A stretch of DNA of 64,000 bases from Cryobacterium sp. PH31-L1 (GTDB lineage Bacteria; Actinomycetota; Actinomycetes; Actinomycetales; Microbacteriaceae): contig NZ_JASISM010000007.1 in the NCBI RefSeq assembly GCF_030063145.1, positions 1 to 64,000 of the forward strand, in the 5' to 3' direction. The notes under the pieces were generated by a model. That model saw nothing but the letters and a program-made list of their open reading frames with translations, did not search any database and was not told the origin of the DNA. This document shows, piece by piece, positions 7,545-16,687 of this stretch. Position numbers and translations under genes: made by a program. Position 1 is the first letter of the stretch. Each line of letters begins with the position of its first letter.

Positions 7545-8974
7545 CGCGCCAGCTGGCCCACGGTATGAAACGGCCAGACCGGCTCTGCCGTAGCCGGCCG
7601 CGCCTGCTCGTACCAGTGGGTGGCCCGCAGAACCGCCAGATCTTCGAACCGGCGCCCGGCAATGTGCAGCCCGATCGGACGACCGTCAGCCGTGAACCCG
7701 CAGTTCACCGAGCTGGCCGGCTGCTCCGAGAAGTTGTACGGCGCCGTAAACGCGATGTGGTCCAGCGAGGTGGCCGCATCATTGGTCGGCATCGGCCACT
7801 CCGCCGGAAACGCGGCGACCGGTGACACCGGCGACAGCACGACGTCATACGGCGCCGTGGCCGCGACGGTCGCCGCGCGCAGGTCCTGGATACTCTGGTA
7901 ACACCGCACCACCTCGGTGCCCGACACTCCAGCGCCACCCAGCACCCAGTGACGAATAAAGTCGAGAACCATCGCCTGCCGCGCTGGTTCGAGCGCCTCA
8001 TAGTCGGCAAGGGAACGCACCCGCAGAAAGAGGTCGAGGTCGGCGAGGTACTTCACGGTCATCGGCGGGGCGATCTCCTCCACGATCGCGCCGGCCGCCT
8101 TGAAATGTTCCACCGCCTGCAAAACGGATGCCGCCACCTCCGGGTCGGTCGCGAGGCCGGCCCCGCCGGCCAGGTGGTACCCGACCCGCAGTCCCGCGAC
8201 CCCATCGCCGCCGCAGTGCACGTCGGTCCAGTCCAGGTTCTGCTCGCCGAGACCGGTGTAGTCGCGCGGGTCTGGCTGGGTGAGCACGCCCATCAGCAGT
8301 GCGGCGTCATCCACTGTTCTGGTCAGCGGTCCGGCCACGCGGCCCATATAGGGCGGGTCGACGGCGATACGGCCGAAACTCGGTTTCAGGGTCACGAGCC
8401 CCAGCCAGGTGGCCGGCAGTCGCAAGGAGCCGCCGATGTCGGAACCGGTGTGCAGCGGGCCGATGCCGGCCGCGGCCGCAGCGCCCGCGCCGGCGCTTGA
8501 CCCGCCGACGGTCCAGGCCGGGTTCCACGGGCTGCGGGTGATTCCGTGCAGGCTCGACACGCCGGAGGAGAGCATGCCGTAGTCGGGCATGACCGTGACG
8601 CCGAAGATGACTCCGCCGGCCTCGCGGATGCGCGCGGCGCTCGGCCCATCTTCGGTCGCGATCGCGGCATCGAACTTGGCGGCGGTGCCGGACGGCTGGC
8701 TGAAGCCGCGCACAGCCACGTTCTCCTTGATGCTGGTCGGCACCCCGTCGATGGTGCCGAGCGGATGCCCCGCAGCCCACCGCCGTTCGCTGGCCGCAGC
8801 CGCTTCGAGCGCTCCGATCCGATCGAGGCCCCAAAAGCAGTTCAACTCGGGCTGCAGTCGCTCGGCTTTGTCAAGTACCGCCAGCGTCACCTCCACCGGG
8901 GAGAGGTCGCCGCTGCGGTAGCGCGCTACGAGCTCGGTCGCCGGCAGGCATTCGATGGGCGCGGTCTCGGTCAT
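7541..8974 (-). CDS. Amidase (amidase-signature family)
   Basis: This amidase-signature hydrolase (477 aa) would release an acid and ammonia or an amine from an amide. The Ser-cisSer-Lys triad is visible as Lys83 (SIKEN), Ser159 (GGSS) and Ser183 (DIGGS), with the same spacing as in GatA. The genuine GatA gene is elsewhere in the window (32584-34131), so this is a separate catabolic member. It lies 27 bp downstream of the fused ABC ATPase gene and is likely the last gene of the importer operon, suggesting that an imported amide or peptide-like compound is its substrate. The stop codon overlaps the SDR stop at CTAG 7541-7544. Confidence 0.88.
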   Translation of the reverse strand: MTETAPIECLPATELVARYRSGDLSPVEVTLAVLDKAERLQPELNCFWGLDRIGALEAAAASERRWAAGHPLGTIDGVPTSIKENVAVRGFSQPSGTAAKFDAAIATEDGPSAARIREAGGVIFGVTVMPDYGMLSSGVSSLHGITRSPWNPAWTVGGSSAGAGAAAAAGIGPLHTGSDIGGSLRLPATWLGLVTLKPSFGRIAVDPPYMGRVAGPLTRTVDDAALLMGVLTQPDPRDYTGLGEQNLDWTDVHCGGDGVAGLRVGYHLAGGAGLATDPEVAASVLQAVEHFKAAGAIVEEIAPPMTVKYLADLDLFLRVRSLADYEALEPARQAMVLDFIRHWVLGGAGVSGTEVVRCYQSIQDLRAATVAATAPYDVVLSPVSPVAAFPAEWPMPTNDAATSLDHIAFTAPYNFSEQPASSVNCGFTADGRPIGLHIAGRRFEDLAVLRATHWYEQARPATAEPVWPFHTVGQLAR

Positions 8975-9001
8975 GGCATCTCCAATGGGTCAGGCACAGG
9001 T

Positions 9002-10771
9002 TCAGGGGGCGACCCGGCGGGCCAGCTCGTCCATGGACGGCGTGGCGCTGACCAGTTGGCGCGTGTACGCGTGCAGCGGACCGTCGTAGACGTCGGCGGT
9101 GGGCCCGCATTCGACGATGCGTCCGTCGGAGATGACAGCCACGGTGTCGCAGAGGTGGCGGATCACGCCGAGGTCGTGCGAGACGAACACGAGAGTGAGC
9201 TGATATTGGTCGACCAGATCGGCGAGCAGGTTCAGTACCTGGGCGCGCACCGACACGTCGAGGGCGCTGACCGCCTCGTCGGCCACCAGAACCCGGGGCC
9301 TAGTGATGAGCGCCCGTGCAATGGAGATGCGTTGCCGCTGGCCGCCGGAGAACTGGTGCGGATGCCGGTTCATCACGTCGATGTCGAGCCCGACCGCATT
9401 GAGCTGGGCTTCGACCCGGGCGAGGGACTCGGCCCGATTGACATTGCGCAGGGGTTCGGCGACGATGTCGCGCACTTTCATGCGCGGATCCAGGGACCCC
9501 ATCGGGTCCTGGAACACGATCTGCACCCGGCTGCGAAAGTCGCGCAGGTGCCGTTCGGAGGCTCCCGCGATGGGTTGCCCGAGCACGTCGACCGTGCCGG
9601 TCGTCGGTTGGTCGAGGGCACAGAGAATGCGCATGAGGGTGGATTTGCCGGAGCCGGACTCCCCCACGATGCCGAACCGCTGACCTTCGGCAACGTCGAA
9701 GGACACGTCGCGCAGGCCGTGCACGATCGGTGCCGGTGCGAACAGTGCGCCGCCGCGTCTCCGATACTGCCGGCTGAGGTCGCGCACCGAGATGGCGGGC
9801 GCACCGGTCACCTCGTTGAAGATCACCGGCGGGCCGCCCGGCTCGAGGCGCTGGTGGGCGGCGCGGTGCGGCGGCCGGATTACCGCGGCGGCGGCATCCG
9901 CGTGAACCTGGCGGGGCGCGGATACTGCCACGGGTGGCCTGCCGACGACCGGCATGGACATGGTGTGCAGGCGGCCGCGATCGTCGACCGAGGAGAGATC
10001 GGAGGCCGCGATCAGTTTCTGTGTGTACGGATGCTGCGGCGCGGTCAACACACGCCCCACCGGCCCGTCTTCGACGATCTCGCCTTGGTACATCACAAGC
10101 ACCCGCTGGCAGACTTCGGCGACCACCGCGATGTCGTGGGTGATCAGCAACAGCGCGGTGCCGCGCTCGGTGACGAGGTTTCCAATGAGCTTCAGCACCT
10201 CGGCCTGCACCGTGACGTCGAGGGCCGTGGTCGGTTCATCGCAGAGCAGCAACTGCGGGTCGTTGGCCATCGCCATCGCCAGCATCACCCGCTGGCGTTG
10301 CCCGCCGGAGAGCTGGTGCGGAAAGGCGAGTGCCGCCTCGGCCGGGTTCGGTAGTTTGACCAGGGCCAGTAGCTCAACGGCCCGCTGCCGAGCCCGGCGC
10401 CGCCCGGTTTCCGTGTGGTGCACCGTCATAATCTCGGCCACCTGGGCGCCAACCCGCATGAGCGGGTTCAGGGCGGTCATCGGCTCCTGGAAAACCATGG
10501 CCATGGTCCTACCGCGCAACTGGTTCAGGCGACGTTCGGGCGCGGTGAGCAGGTCGGCGTCGACCCCGTTCAGTCGGATCGCGCCGGTGGCCGTCAGGGT
10601 TTCCGGCAGCAGCCCCATGACGGAGGTCGCGGTGAGCGACTTTCCAGACCCGGACTCCCCGATCAGGCCGACCCGTTCGCCTTCGGCGATGTCGAAGCTG
10701 ATGCCGTGAAGCAGGTCGGCAAATGGCGAAGAGACCGTCAGGTCGCTCACGCTGAGGGTAGGCACGGTCAT
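9002..10771 (-). CDS. Peptide-type ABC transporter, fused double ATPase (DppD-DppF)
   Basis: Two ABC ATPase domains are joined in one 589-aa chain and would energise the permease pair encoded upstream. The first half has Walker A GESGSGKS (38-45), LSGGQRQRV and a Walker B LLLCDEP. The second half repeats the set (GESGSGKST, FSGGQRQRI, VLVADEA). Each half is followed by the oligopeptide/dipeptide C-terminal extension region (HPYTQ; HAYTRQLV). The separate DppD and DppF proteins of other bacteria are thus fused, a known arrangement in actinobacteria. The start overlaps the stop of the preceding permease gene (ATGA), so translation is coupled. Confidence 0.92.
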   Translation of the reverse strand: MTVPTLSVSDLTVSSPFADLLHGISFDIAEGERVGLIGESGSGKSLTATSVMGLLPETLTATGAIRLNGVDADLLTAPERRLNQLRGRTMAMVFQEPMTALNPLMRVGAQVAEIMTVHHTETGRRRARQRAVELLALVKLPNPAEAALAFPHQLSGGQRQRVMLAMAMANDPQLLLCDEPTTALDVTVQAEVLKLIGNLVTERGTALLLITHDIAVVAEVCQRVLVMYQGEIVEDGPVGRVLTAPQHPYTQKLIAASDLSSVDDRGRLHTMSMPVVGRPPVAVSAPRQVHADAAAAVIRPPHRAAHQRLEPGGPPVIFNEVTGAPAISVRDLSRQYRRRGGALFAPAPIVHGLRDVSFDVAEGQRFGIVGESGSGKSTLMRILCALDQPTTGTVDVLGQPIAGASERHLRDFRSRVQIVFQDPMGSLDPRMKVRDIVAEPLRNVNRAESLARVEAQLNAVGLDIDVMNRHPHQFSGGQRQRISIARALITRPRVLVADEAVSALDVSVRAQVLNLLADLVDQYQLTLVFVSHDLGVIRHLCDTVAVISDGRIVECGPTADVYDGPLHAYTRQLVSATPSMDELARRVAP

Positions 10772-11628
10772 CGATTCACCTGCATTCTGGGGTCGAAGCG
10801 ATCGCGGAGGCCATCACCGAGCAGGTTGAAGCCGAGCACCGCGATGGCGATGGCGATTCCCGGCCAGACGATGAGCAGCGGTTCGATGAACAGGTAACCC
10901 TGGGCATCCTGCAGCATGCGGCCCCACGACGGGGTCGGCGGCGGCGTGCCGAGCCCCAGATAGGACAGCGCGGCTTCGGCGAGAACGGCGATGCCGAAGG
11001 AGACCGAGGCCTGCACGATGAGCATGCCGCTGATATTGGGCAGAATGTGCCGCATGCCGATGAAGAGGCCGCTCTTGCCCGAGGCGCGGGCGGCCTGCAC
11101 GTATTCACGGCTCATGATCTGCATGGTGCCGCTGCGGGCGATGAGGGCGAACGCCGGTGCCGTGCCGATGCCGAGGGCCACCATGGCTGTGACGGTGCCG
11201 GCGCCGAAGATGGCACCGAAGATGATTGCGAGCAGCAGGGCAGGGAAGGCGAGCGAGATGTCATTGCTGCGCATCATGAACTGGTCGAGTCGGCCCGGAT
11301 TCATGCCGGCCACGATACCGAACGGCACACCGAGCACGGCCGCGATCCCGACCGCGACGGTGCCGACGAGCAGTGAGATCTGTGCGCCGCGCAGGATGGA
11401 GCTAAAGACGTCCCGCCCGAAGCTGTCGGTGCCCAGCAGATGTTCGGCGCCCGGCGGGCGCAGGATGGAATCCGAGAAGACCCCTTCCGGGTCGAACGGG
11501 GTCCAGAAAGCAGAGACGACGGCGGCCAGCACGACGAGGCCGATGAGCACGAGTCCGGCCCAGAGCGTGGCTCCGCCGCTGTGACCGGCAGCACGTCGCG
11601 TCGGCGTCCCTGGCTTGATAGCGGTCAT
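10768..11628 (-). CDS. Peptide-type ABC transporter permease (DppC-like)
   Basis: This is an inner-membrane permease of 286 aa with an N-terminal membrane segment after a short charged leader (about residues 22-45) and five further segments. It has a periplasmic-side HLLGTDSFGRDV motif typical of DppC/OppC proteins. The cytoplasmic EAA loop (VQAARASGKSGLFIGMRHILP) contacts the ATPase. It overlaps the DppB-like gene by ATGA at its start and the fused ATPase gene by ATGA at its end. It works with the solute-binding protein encoded at the head of the operon. Confidence 0.92.
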   Translation of the reverse strand: MTAIKPGTPTRRAAGHSGGATLWAGLVLIGLVVLAAVVSAFWTPFDPEGVFSDSILRPPGAEHLLGTDSFGRDVFSSILRGAQISLLVGTVAVGIAAVLGVPFGIVAGMNPGRLDQFMMRSNDISLAFPALLLAIIFGAIFGAGTVTAMVALGIGTAPAFALIARSGTMQIMSREYVQAARASGKSGLFIGMRHILPNISGMLIVQASVSFGIAVLAEAALSYLGLGTPPPTPSWGRMLQDAQGYLFIEPLLIVWPGIAIAIAVLGFNLLGDGLRDRFDPRMQVNR

Positions 11629-12572
11629 GTGGCGCTCCGTAGTCGGGGATCGATCATGGTGAAGGCGAGGTCGACCAGAAAGTTCAGCGCCAGCACGAAA
11701 ACGACCAGTACGAGCACGATGCCCTGCACGGCGGGGAGGTCGCGCAGGGCGACCTTGTCGAGCAGCAGGCTGCCGAGGCCGGGAATGCTGAATACCCGCT
11801 CGATCACGACGGCGCCCACCAGGAGGGTGGCGATCTGCAGGCCGAGCACGGTCATCACCGGAACGGCGGCGTTCCGCAGACCGTGCCGAAACAGTGCCCG
11901 CCCCGCGCCGAGGCCTTTGGCCCTGGCGGTGCGGATGAAGTCTTCCCGCATGACCTCCAAAACGGATGAGCGCACGTAGCGGCTGAGCACGGCGCCCTGC
12001 ACGCTTCCGAGGGCGATCGCGGGCAGAATCAGGTGCTCGAGGAATCCGCCGACGTCCTCGCCGGGGTCGACCCAGCCGCCGGCCGGCAGCCAGCGGAGCG
12101 TCACGGCGAAGACGGTGACGAGTAGCATTCCAGCCAGAAAACCGGGCACGGCAACGCCGATCTGGCTGATGCCGGAGAGAATCGCTCCGTCGGGCTTTCG
12201 CTGCCGGACCGCGGTCAGGATTCCAAACGGAATAGCAAAGAGCAGGGCGAGCACGACGCTGGTCAGCACCAGGATCACGGTGATGCCAAGGGCATCCGTT
12301 ATTTCGGGGCCGATCGGCTGGCGCGACACTGTGGAGGTACCGAAGTCTCCGATGAGCACGTGGCCGAACCAGTCCAGATAGCGCACGATCGCGGGGCGGT
12401 CGAGACCCATCAGCGTGGCTTGCGCTGCGACATCCGCTTCACTCGCCTGCACGCCCAGGGCGATGCGTGCGGCGTTGCCGGGCAGAATCGACAGCAGCAA
12501 AAACGTCACGATTGAAGCCACGACGACCGTGGTGGCGAACACGCCGATACGGCGCAGAACCACAAGAACCAT
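11625..12572 (-). CDS. Peptide-type ABC transporter permease (DppB-like)
   Basis: This is an inner-membrane permease of 315 aa with six predicted membrane segments. It has the DppB-type N-terminal TM with LLLSILPGNAAR and the EAA loop (FIRTARAKGLGAGRALFRHGLRN). The frame is open up to 12734, but the upstream part is Arg/Pro-rich and not membrane-like. GAGGA six bases before the ATG at 12572 gives a natural start beginning MVLVVLRRIG. The gene is second in the importer operon and overlaps the DppC-like gene. Confidence 0.9.
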   Translation of the reverse strand: MVLVVLRRIGVFATTVVVASIVTFLLLSILPGNAARIALGVQASEADVAAQATLMGLDRPAIVRYLDWFGHVLIGDFGTSTVSRQPIGPEITDALGITVILVLTSVVLALLFAIPFGILTAVRQRKPDGAILSGISQIGVAVPGFLAGMLLVTVFAVTLRWLPAGGWVDPGEDVGGFLEHLILPAIALGSVQGAVLSRYVRSSVLEVMREDFIRTARAKGLGAGRALFRHGLRNAAVPVMTVLGLQIATLLVGAVVIERVFSIPGLGSLLLDKVALRDLPAVQGIVLVLVVFVLALNFLVDLAFTMIDPRLRSAT

Positions 12573-12628
12573 AACTTTCCTCTGACTGTTTCTGGGAACA
12601 CCAACCGTACGCGTTCCGGCAACCTCGC

Positions 12629-14140
12629 CTATCGTGCGATGGTCGACAGGTCGAGCGCGAGGCTCGGTGTGTTCTTGGGTACCCCGAGCAGGTCGGCGTC
12701 GGCGAGGGAGATGGCCGGTTGCAGGTAGAGCCAATCTGCGGCGGCTTCCTCGGCCATGGTGGTCGTGGCCTGCTTCATCAGTTCGGTGTAGGTGGCCGGG
12801 TCGGCGGCATCCGCTTCGGCGAATTTGGCCATCACCTCGGGCGAGTTGTAGCCCGCGTAGTAGGTGGGGGCCGCAAAGACCGTCACGTCACGCGGTTCAC
12901 TGTGCATGATGAGCGACATGTCGTAGTCGTGGCCCGAGAAGACGTCATCAAGCCACACGGCGGGAAATTCGAGGGCCGTCACGTTGGCGGTGATGCCCAC
13001 CTTGGCGAGCTGGTCCTTGACGACCTGAGCGCCGGCCACTGCGTAGGGAAGGTTGGGAATCTTGAAGGCCACAGTCAGGTCGCTAGCTCCGGCTTCGTCA
13101 AGTAGTTCGGAGGCTTTGTCGGGGTCGTAGGGGTACAGATCGGCCAGATCCTGGTCGTACCATGGGTCCGTCGGCGGCACCATGGAGCCGATCAACAGGC
13201 CGTAACCGCTGTTCGCGGTGTCCATAACGGCCTGGCGGTCGATGGCGTACATGACCGCCTGGCGCACTCGAACGTCGCCGAATGCGTCGCTCGCGTTGTT
13301 CATCGACAGGGTGACCTCGCCTGTGCTGGCACCTTCGAGCACCTGGAAGTCAGCGTTGGACTTGAACTGGTCGACCAGCTGAAACTGCGAGATGCCCGAG
13401 ATGAGGTTGATGTCTCCGCTCAGCAGCGCATTGGTCTGCGCTGTTGCGTCGGTGAAATAGCGCAGGGTGACGTCGGTCATATACGGGGCGTCGCCCCAGT
13501 AGTCCGTGTTGGCGGCAAGCACGAGGCTGTCCCCGGTTTTGAACGAGCTGACCGTGTAAGGCCCGGTACCCACCGGGGCGGTGGCCAGATCAGCGATTCC
13601 GGATTCGGTGAACATCGTGCCGACCGGACCACTCATGTTGAAGAGCCAGCTGTTGCTCGGCTTCGACAGGGTGATGCGGGCCTCGGTATCGCTGACGGCC
13701 TCGATACTGGCAATCGGATCGAGGTAGGCCGGTCCGTTGGCGGTCCAGTTGTCTTTGACCCGTTCCAGGCTGAACTTGACGCTCGCGGCGGTGAATGGCG
13801 AGCCGTCGGAGAAGGTCACGCCTTCGTTCAGCAGAAAATCGTAGATCAGGCCGTCGTCGCTGACGGTCCAGGATGTGGCGAGCAAGGGGATGATGGTGCC
13901 CTCGTTGTCGAGTTTCACCAGGCCTTCGTAGACGTTGTAGAGCAGCGCCTGCGGAATGGCGGCACCGGCGGTTGTGGTGTAGTCGAGGTTGCCGGGCGTG
14001 GCCAACAGGCCAACGGTCAAGTACGTGTCCGGCTCTCCCTCGGCGGTCGTCGACCCGGTGGAACAACCGACCAGGGCCATCGAAGAAACCATGACCGTGG
14101 CAATGCTGGCGAACAGGCTTCGCCGGGTGTGTGCCCTCAT
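12629..14140 (-). CDS. ABC transporter substrate-binding lipoprotein (family 5, peptide type)
   Basis: This extracellular solute-binding protein of family 5 (503 aa from the chosen start) is anchored by lipidation. A signal peptide with positively charged start and the lipobox SSMALVGC lies near residues 18-25. The rest has the SBP_bac_5 layout, including an ATSWTVSDDGLIYDF-type region and the FTAASVKFSLERV motif. A longer frame from 14227 would put 29 extra residues before the signal peptide and would run through the operator, so ATG 14140 (GAGGGG upstream) is preferred. The ligand is unknown; an amide or small peptide is suggested by the adjoining amidase. Confidence 0.9.
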   Translation of the reverse strand: MRAHTRRSLFASIATVMVSSMALVGCSTGSTTAEGEPDTYLTVGLLATPGNLDYTTTAGAAIPQALLYNVYEGLVKLDNEGTIIPLLATSWTVSDDGLIYDFLLNEGVTFSDGSPFTAASVKFSLERVKDNWTANGPAYLDPIASIEAVSDTEARITLSKPSNSWLFNMSGPVGTMFTESGIADLATAPVGTGPYTVSSFKTGDSLVLAANTDYWGDAPYMTDVTLRYFTDATAQTNALLSGDINLISGISQFQLVDQFKSNADFQVLEGASTGEVTLSMNNASDAFGDVRVRQAVMYAIDRQAVMDTANSGYGLLIGSMVPPTDPWYDQDLADLYPYDPDKASELLDEAGASDLTVAFKIPNLPYAVAGAQVVKDQLAKVGITANVTALEFPAVWLDDVFSGHDYDMSLIMHSEPRDVTVFAAPTYYAGYNSPEVMAKFAEADAADPATYTELMKQATTTMAEEAAADWLYLQPAISLADADLLGVPKNTPSLALDLSTIAR

Positions 14141-14223
14141 TCGAACGTGCCCCTCTGGTTTGGCTGGCCCGACGACGAGCGGCCAGAAATACTGTGGAAA
14201 TGTGCTGTCCATACCGGAGAAAT

Positions 14224-14240
14224 ACATGGTCAGACCAGTA
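14224..14240. promoter_or_regulatory. FadR-type operator upstream of the importer operon and GntR gene
   Basis: ACATGGTC-A-GACCAGTA shares the 11-bp core TGGTCAGACCA with the site at 5242-5258 and differs from it only at two outer positions. It lies 84 bp upstream of the binding-protein start (14140) and 122 bp upstream of the divergent GntR start (14362). It could therefore control both the importer operon and the regulator. Confidence 0.68.
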
Positions 14241-14361
14241 CACTCTGTACCAAAGTCAGCTTTACATGTAGATCTCAGATCGTCAAGATCGACCCCGATA
14301 TTGACACAGCTTCAATTGGCGCCAGTTCTACGACGCTGGTCGCAACCTCGAGGGAGTGCCA

Positions 14362-15120
14362 ATGGCCCACAAAGCCGCATTTACCGCCGTGAAAACTGTC
14401 AAGGCCTACGAACGCGTGGTCGAGCAGATCGAGTCAGCGATCAGCACCCGCGACCTCCGCCCCGGCGATCGCCTGCCAAGCGAGCGCGAGCTGATGCTCA
14501 CCTTCGAAGTGAGCCGGTCGACCATCCGGGAGGCACTGCGAGTACTCGAAAGCACGGGGCTGGTGCGCTCGCGGCCCGGCGACCCGCGCGGACCCGAGGT
14601 TCTGCAAGCGTCTCCGGCTATTCTCACCAAGACCGTGAACCGTCTGGTGCGCCTGGAAACCATCGCGCTGTCGGAGCTGGTGGAGTTTCGCATCATGCTG
14701 GAGGACGCCGCCTGCACCCTGGCCGCAGAGCACCGCACCGAGGAGGAGCTGGAGGCGATGCGCGCCGCAGTGGATGCCATGCAGGCGGAGATCGCGAATG
14801 GTCCGGTCGCCTTTAGCCGAGCGGACGTGGCGTTCCACTCAAGCGTGTGGGCCGCCAGCCACAACCAGCTCATGCAGATCTGCGGGGAAGCAACCCGCGG
14901 AGCGCTCATCGATATGGTCACCGGCGGACTCGATCGTGCACCCGACTCCGCGACCAAGATGGAGCTGTCTTTGGCCCACGACCGGGAAATTCTGGCCGCG
15001 ATCTCGGCGGGCGACGGACCCACGGCCGGGCGACTGGCGCGCTCATTCGTGATCGAGTACTACGGCGATGTGATCTCGCCGGAGGGCCGGGCAGTGCAGG
15101 GCGGCGTAGCGGGAGCGTGA
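14362..15120 (+). CDS. FadR/GntR-family transcriptional regulator (FCD type)
   Basis: This is a probable local repressor of 252 aa. Residues 10-80 form the winged HTH of GntR (LRPGDRLPSERELMLTFEVS, then TIREALRVLESTGLV). The remaining helical part fits an FCD ligand-binding domain with conserved acidic/His positions (DVAFH; AHDREIL). ATG 14362 is preferred over GTG 14356 because AGGGAG at 14351-14356 then has normal spacing. It is divergent from the importer operon, with the operator between them. The likely effector is a substrate or intermediate of the locus (inference). Confidence 0.88.
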   Translation: MAHKAAFTAVKTVKAYERVVEQIESAISTRDLRPGDRLPSERELMLTFEVSRSTIREALRVLESTGLVRSRPGDPRGPEVLQASPAILTKTVNRLVRLETIALSELVEFRIMLEDAACTLAAEHRTEEELEAMRAAVDAMQAEIANGPVAFSRADVAFHSSVWAASHNQLMQICGEATRGALIDMVTGGLDRAPDSATKMELSLAHDREILAAISAGDGPTAGRLARSFVIEYYGDVISPEGRAVQGGVAGA

Positions 15121-15136
15121 CCCAGAGCCGTAAACG

Positions 15137-15397
15137 TCAGAGCGCCTTGGCGGCCGCGACGAGCACCTGCGCGAGGGTGGGAACACCGGCCGCACGAAAA
15201 ACCTCGGCACCTGCACCGTTGGTGATGATGACCGTGGGAGTGTTGCGAATGAGCAGCGCCTCGGCCTGCTCGGGTTCACCGGCCACGTCGATCTCGCGCA
15301 TGGTCGCCCCGGGAACCAGCCGTTTCGCCTCCGCGAGAACGGCTCGCGTTTGCATGCACGGTTCGCAGAATGACGACGAATACAGTGTGAATTCCAT
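15137..15397 (-). CDS. Glutaredoxin/thioredoxin-like small protein
   Basis: This is a small protein of 86 aa with a thioredoxin-fold start (a beta strand, then SSFCEPCMQ, giving a CxxC redox pair at about residues 11-14). It has a cis-Pro region NTPTVII near residue 53. It is close in size to glutaredoxin/NrdH-type proteins and probably reduces disulfides in the cytoplasm. ATG 15397 starts the domain directly; the longer open frame upstream is not domain-like and overlaps the promoter region of orn. The natural partner is unknown. Confidence 0.75.
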   Translation of the reverse strand: MEFTLYSSSFCEPCMQTRAVLAEAKRLVPGATMREIDVAGEPEQAEALLIRNTPTVIITNGAGAEVFRAAGVPTLAQVLVAAAKAL

Positions 15398-15479
15398 CAG
15401 GGCCTCGCAGGTGGTGCGTTGAACATCGGTAGCCCTCAAGTTTACAGGCCCTGTCGCAGGCCACCGGTAGACTCGACGC

Positions 15480-16154
15480 ATGACGAACAGCACGACTGGT
15501 ACAGCACCGGCAACATCCCCAGCGACCTCCCCGACGTCGAAAAGTCCCGACCGATTGGTTTGGATCGATTGCGAGATGACCGGGCTCGACCTGGACCGCG
15601 ACGAACTCGTCGAGATCGCCGTCGTCATCACCGACTACGACCTCAATGTGCTCGACCCCGGCCTTGACATCATCATCAAGCCCAATGACTCCGCCCTCGA
15701 AAACATGGGCGACTTCGTGCGCAACATGCACACCTCCTCCGGCCTCATCACCGAGATTCCGGACGGCGTCAGCGCCGCCGAGGCCGAGTTCCAGGTACTC
15801 GAATACGTTTTGAAGTTCATCCCGGCCGAGCAGAAGGCCCCCCTGGCCGGCAACTCCATCGGCACCGACCGAGCCTTCCTCACCCGCTACATGCCGCGCC
15901 TGGACAACCAGCTGCACTACCGCAACGTCGACGTGTCCTCAATCAAAGAGCTCGCCCGACGCTGGTATCCGCGGGTGTACTTTAACGCCCCGGCGAAAGA
16001 CGGCGGCCACCGTGCGCTCGCCGACATCCTCGAGTCCATTCGCGAGCTTGCGTACTACCGACAGACGGTATTCGTGGCCGACCCGGGCCCGACCAGCGAC
16101 GAGGCCAAGTCGCACGCGGCCGAAGTTGTGCACTTATTCGCCTCCGAGGTGTAA
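15480..16154 (+). CDS. orn: Oligoribonuclease
   Basis: This DEDDh 3'-5' exoribonuclease (224 aa) degrades 2-5 nt RNA and pGpG, the end product of c-di-GMP breakdown. The catalytic set is visible as WIDCEMTG (D, E), the [10 protein letters not shown] region (D) and GGHRALADI (H, D), together with the family block NMHTSSGL. The N-terminal 20 residues are Thr/Ser/Pro-rich and poorly conserved, so the start could be slightly further in. Its presence complements the GGDEF/EAL protein at 1048-2823. tRNA-His follows directly downstream. Confidence 0.95.
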   Translation: MTNSTTGTAPATSPATSPTSKSPDRLVWIDCEMTGLDLDRDELVEIAVVITDYDLNVLDPGLDIIIKPNDSALENMGDFVRNMHTSSGLITEIPDGVSAAEAEFQVLEYVLKFIPAEQKAPLAGNSIGTDRAFLTRYMPRLDNQLHYRNVDVSSIKELARRWYPRVYFNAPAKDGGHRALADILESIRELAYYRQTVFVADPGPTSDEAKSHAAEVVHLFASEV

Positions 16155-16197
16155 TAGGATTGCTGAGTTGCCCCGCGTGAAAACGCAGGGACGCATG

Positions 16198-16273
16198 GTG
16201 GGTATAGCTCAGTTGGCAGAGCGCCTGGTTGTGGTCCAGGAGGTCGCGGGTTCAATCCCCGTTACTCACCCCA
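16198..16273 (+). tRNA. tRNA-His (anticodon GTG)
   Basis: The acceptor stem GTGGGTA pairs with TACTCAC, and the 3' CCA is encoded (16271-16273). The D arm is GCTC/GAGC, the anticodon arm CCTGG-TTGTGGT-CCAGG gives GTG, and the T arm is GCGGG-TTCAATC-CCCGT. A G at 16197 can supply the G-1 that is diagnostic for tRNA-His. Confidence 0.95.
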
Positions 16274-16312
16274 ATGAAACACTGGCTTGTCGGGCATCGA
16301 AAGCAGGCCGCG

Positions 16313-16663
16313 ATGTTACAACTTGACGCCGCCGAATTCGAGCGCCTGGTCATCGACGAACTCGATCTTCTGCCCGACGATATGGTCGACGGGCTCGACA
16401 ACGTGATCTTTGTGGTTGAAGACCGTCCCGAAGACGGCAGCCTCGAGATCCTGGGCCTGTATGACGGGGTCGCCCTCACCGAGCGTGGCCAGTACGGCTT
16501 TGGCGAGATGCCCGATCGTATTGTGCTGTATCGTGAGCCGCTGCTGGCGATCTGCGACACCATGGACGACCTGCACGATGAAATTCACATCACCCTGGTG
16601 CATGAAATCGCCCATTTCTACGGCATTGATGACGACAGGCTGCACGAACTCGGCTGGGGCTGA
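16313..16663 (+). CDS. Zincin-like metallopeptidase family protein
   Basis: This small protein of 116 aa has an HExxH zinc-binding motif (VHEIAHFYGI) near its C-terminus, typical of the short actinobacterial zincin-like metallopeptidase family (PF06262 type). In-frame starts at 16229 and 16274 would overlap or abut the tRNA. ATG 16313 has AGCAGG five bases upstream and begins the conserved region (MLQLDAAEFERLV). The substrate is unknown. It is probably co-oriented with the carboxypeptidase-like gene 24 bp downstream. Confidence 0.8.
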   Translation: MLQLDAAEFERLVIDELDLLPDDMVDGLDNVIFVVEDRPEDGSLEILGLYDGVALTERGQYGFGEMPDRIVLYREPLLAICDTMDDLHDEIHITLVHEIAHFYGIDDDRLHELGWG

Positions 16664-16687
16664 CTCCGGGCGGTCTAGCCTTGAAGA

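Noticed and set aside
8546-10354. 602-codon plus-strand open frame opposite the amidase and ABC ATPase genes
   Set aside because: Antisense frame produced by GC-rich third positions of the real genes; no domain, low-complexity composition. The same applies to frames at 24450-26963, 30590-32704, 32548-34245 and 18633-20060.
12572-12734. N-terminal extension of the DppB-like permease frame
   Set aside because: Arg/Pro-rich, overlaps the end of the binding-protein gene and lacks a ribosome site; the internal ATG at 12572 has GAGGA upstream.
14140-14227. Start of the binding protein at 14227
   Set aside because: It would place 29 residues before the lipoprotein signal and put the FadR-type operator at the start codon; 14140 gives a normal signal peptide.
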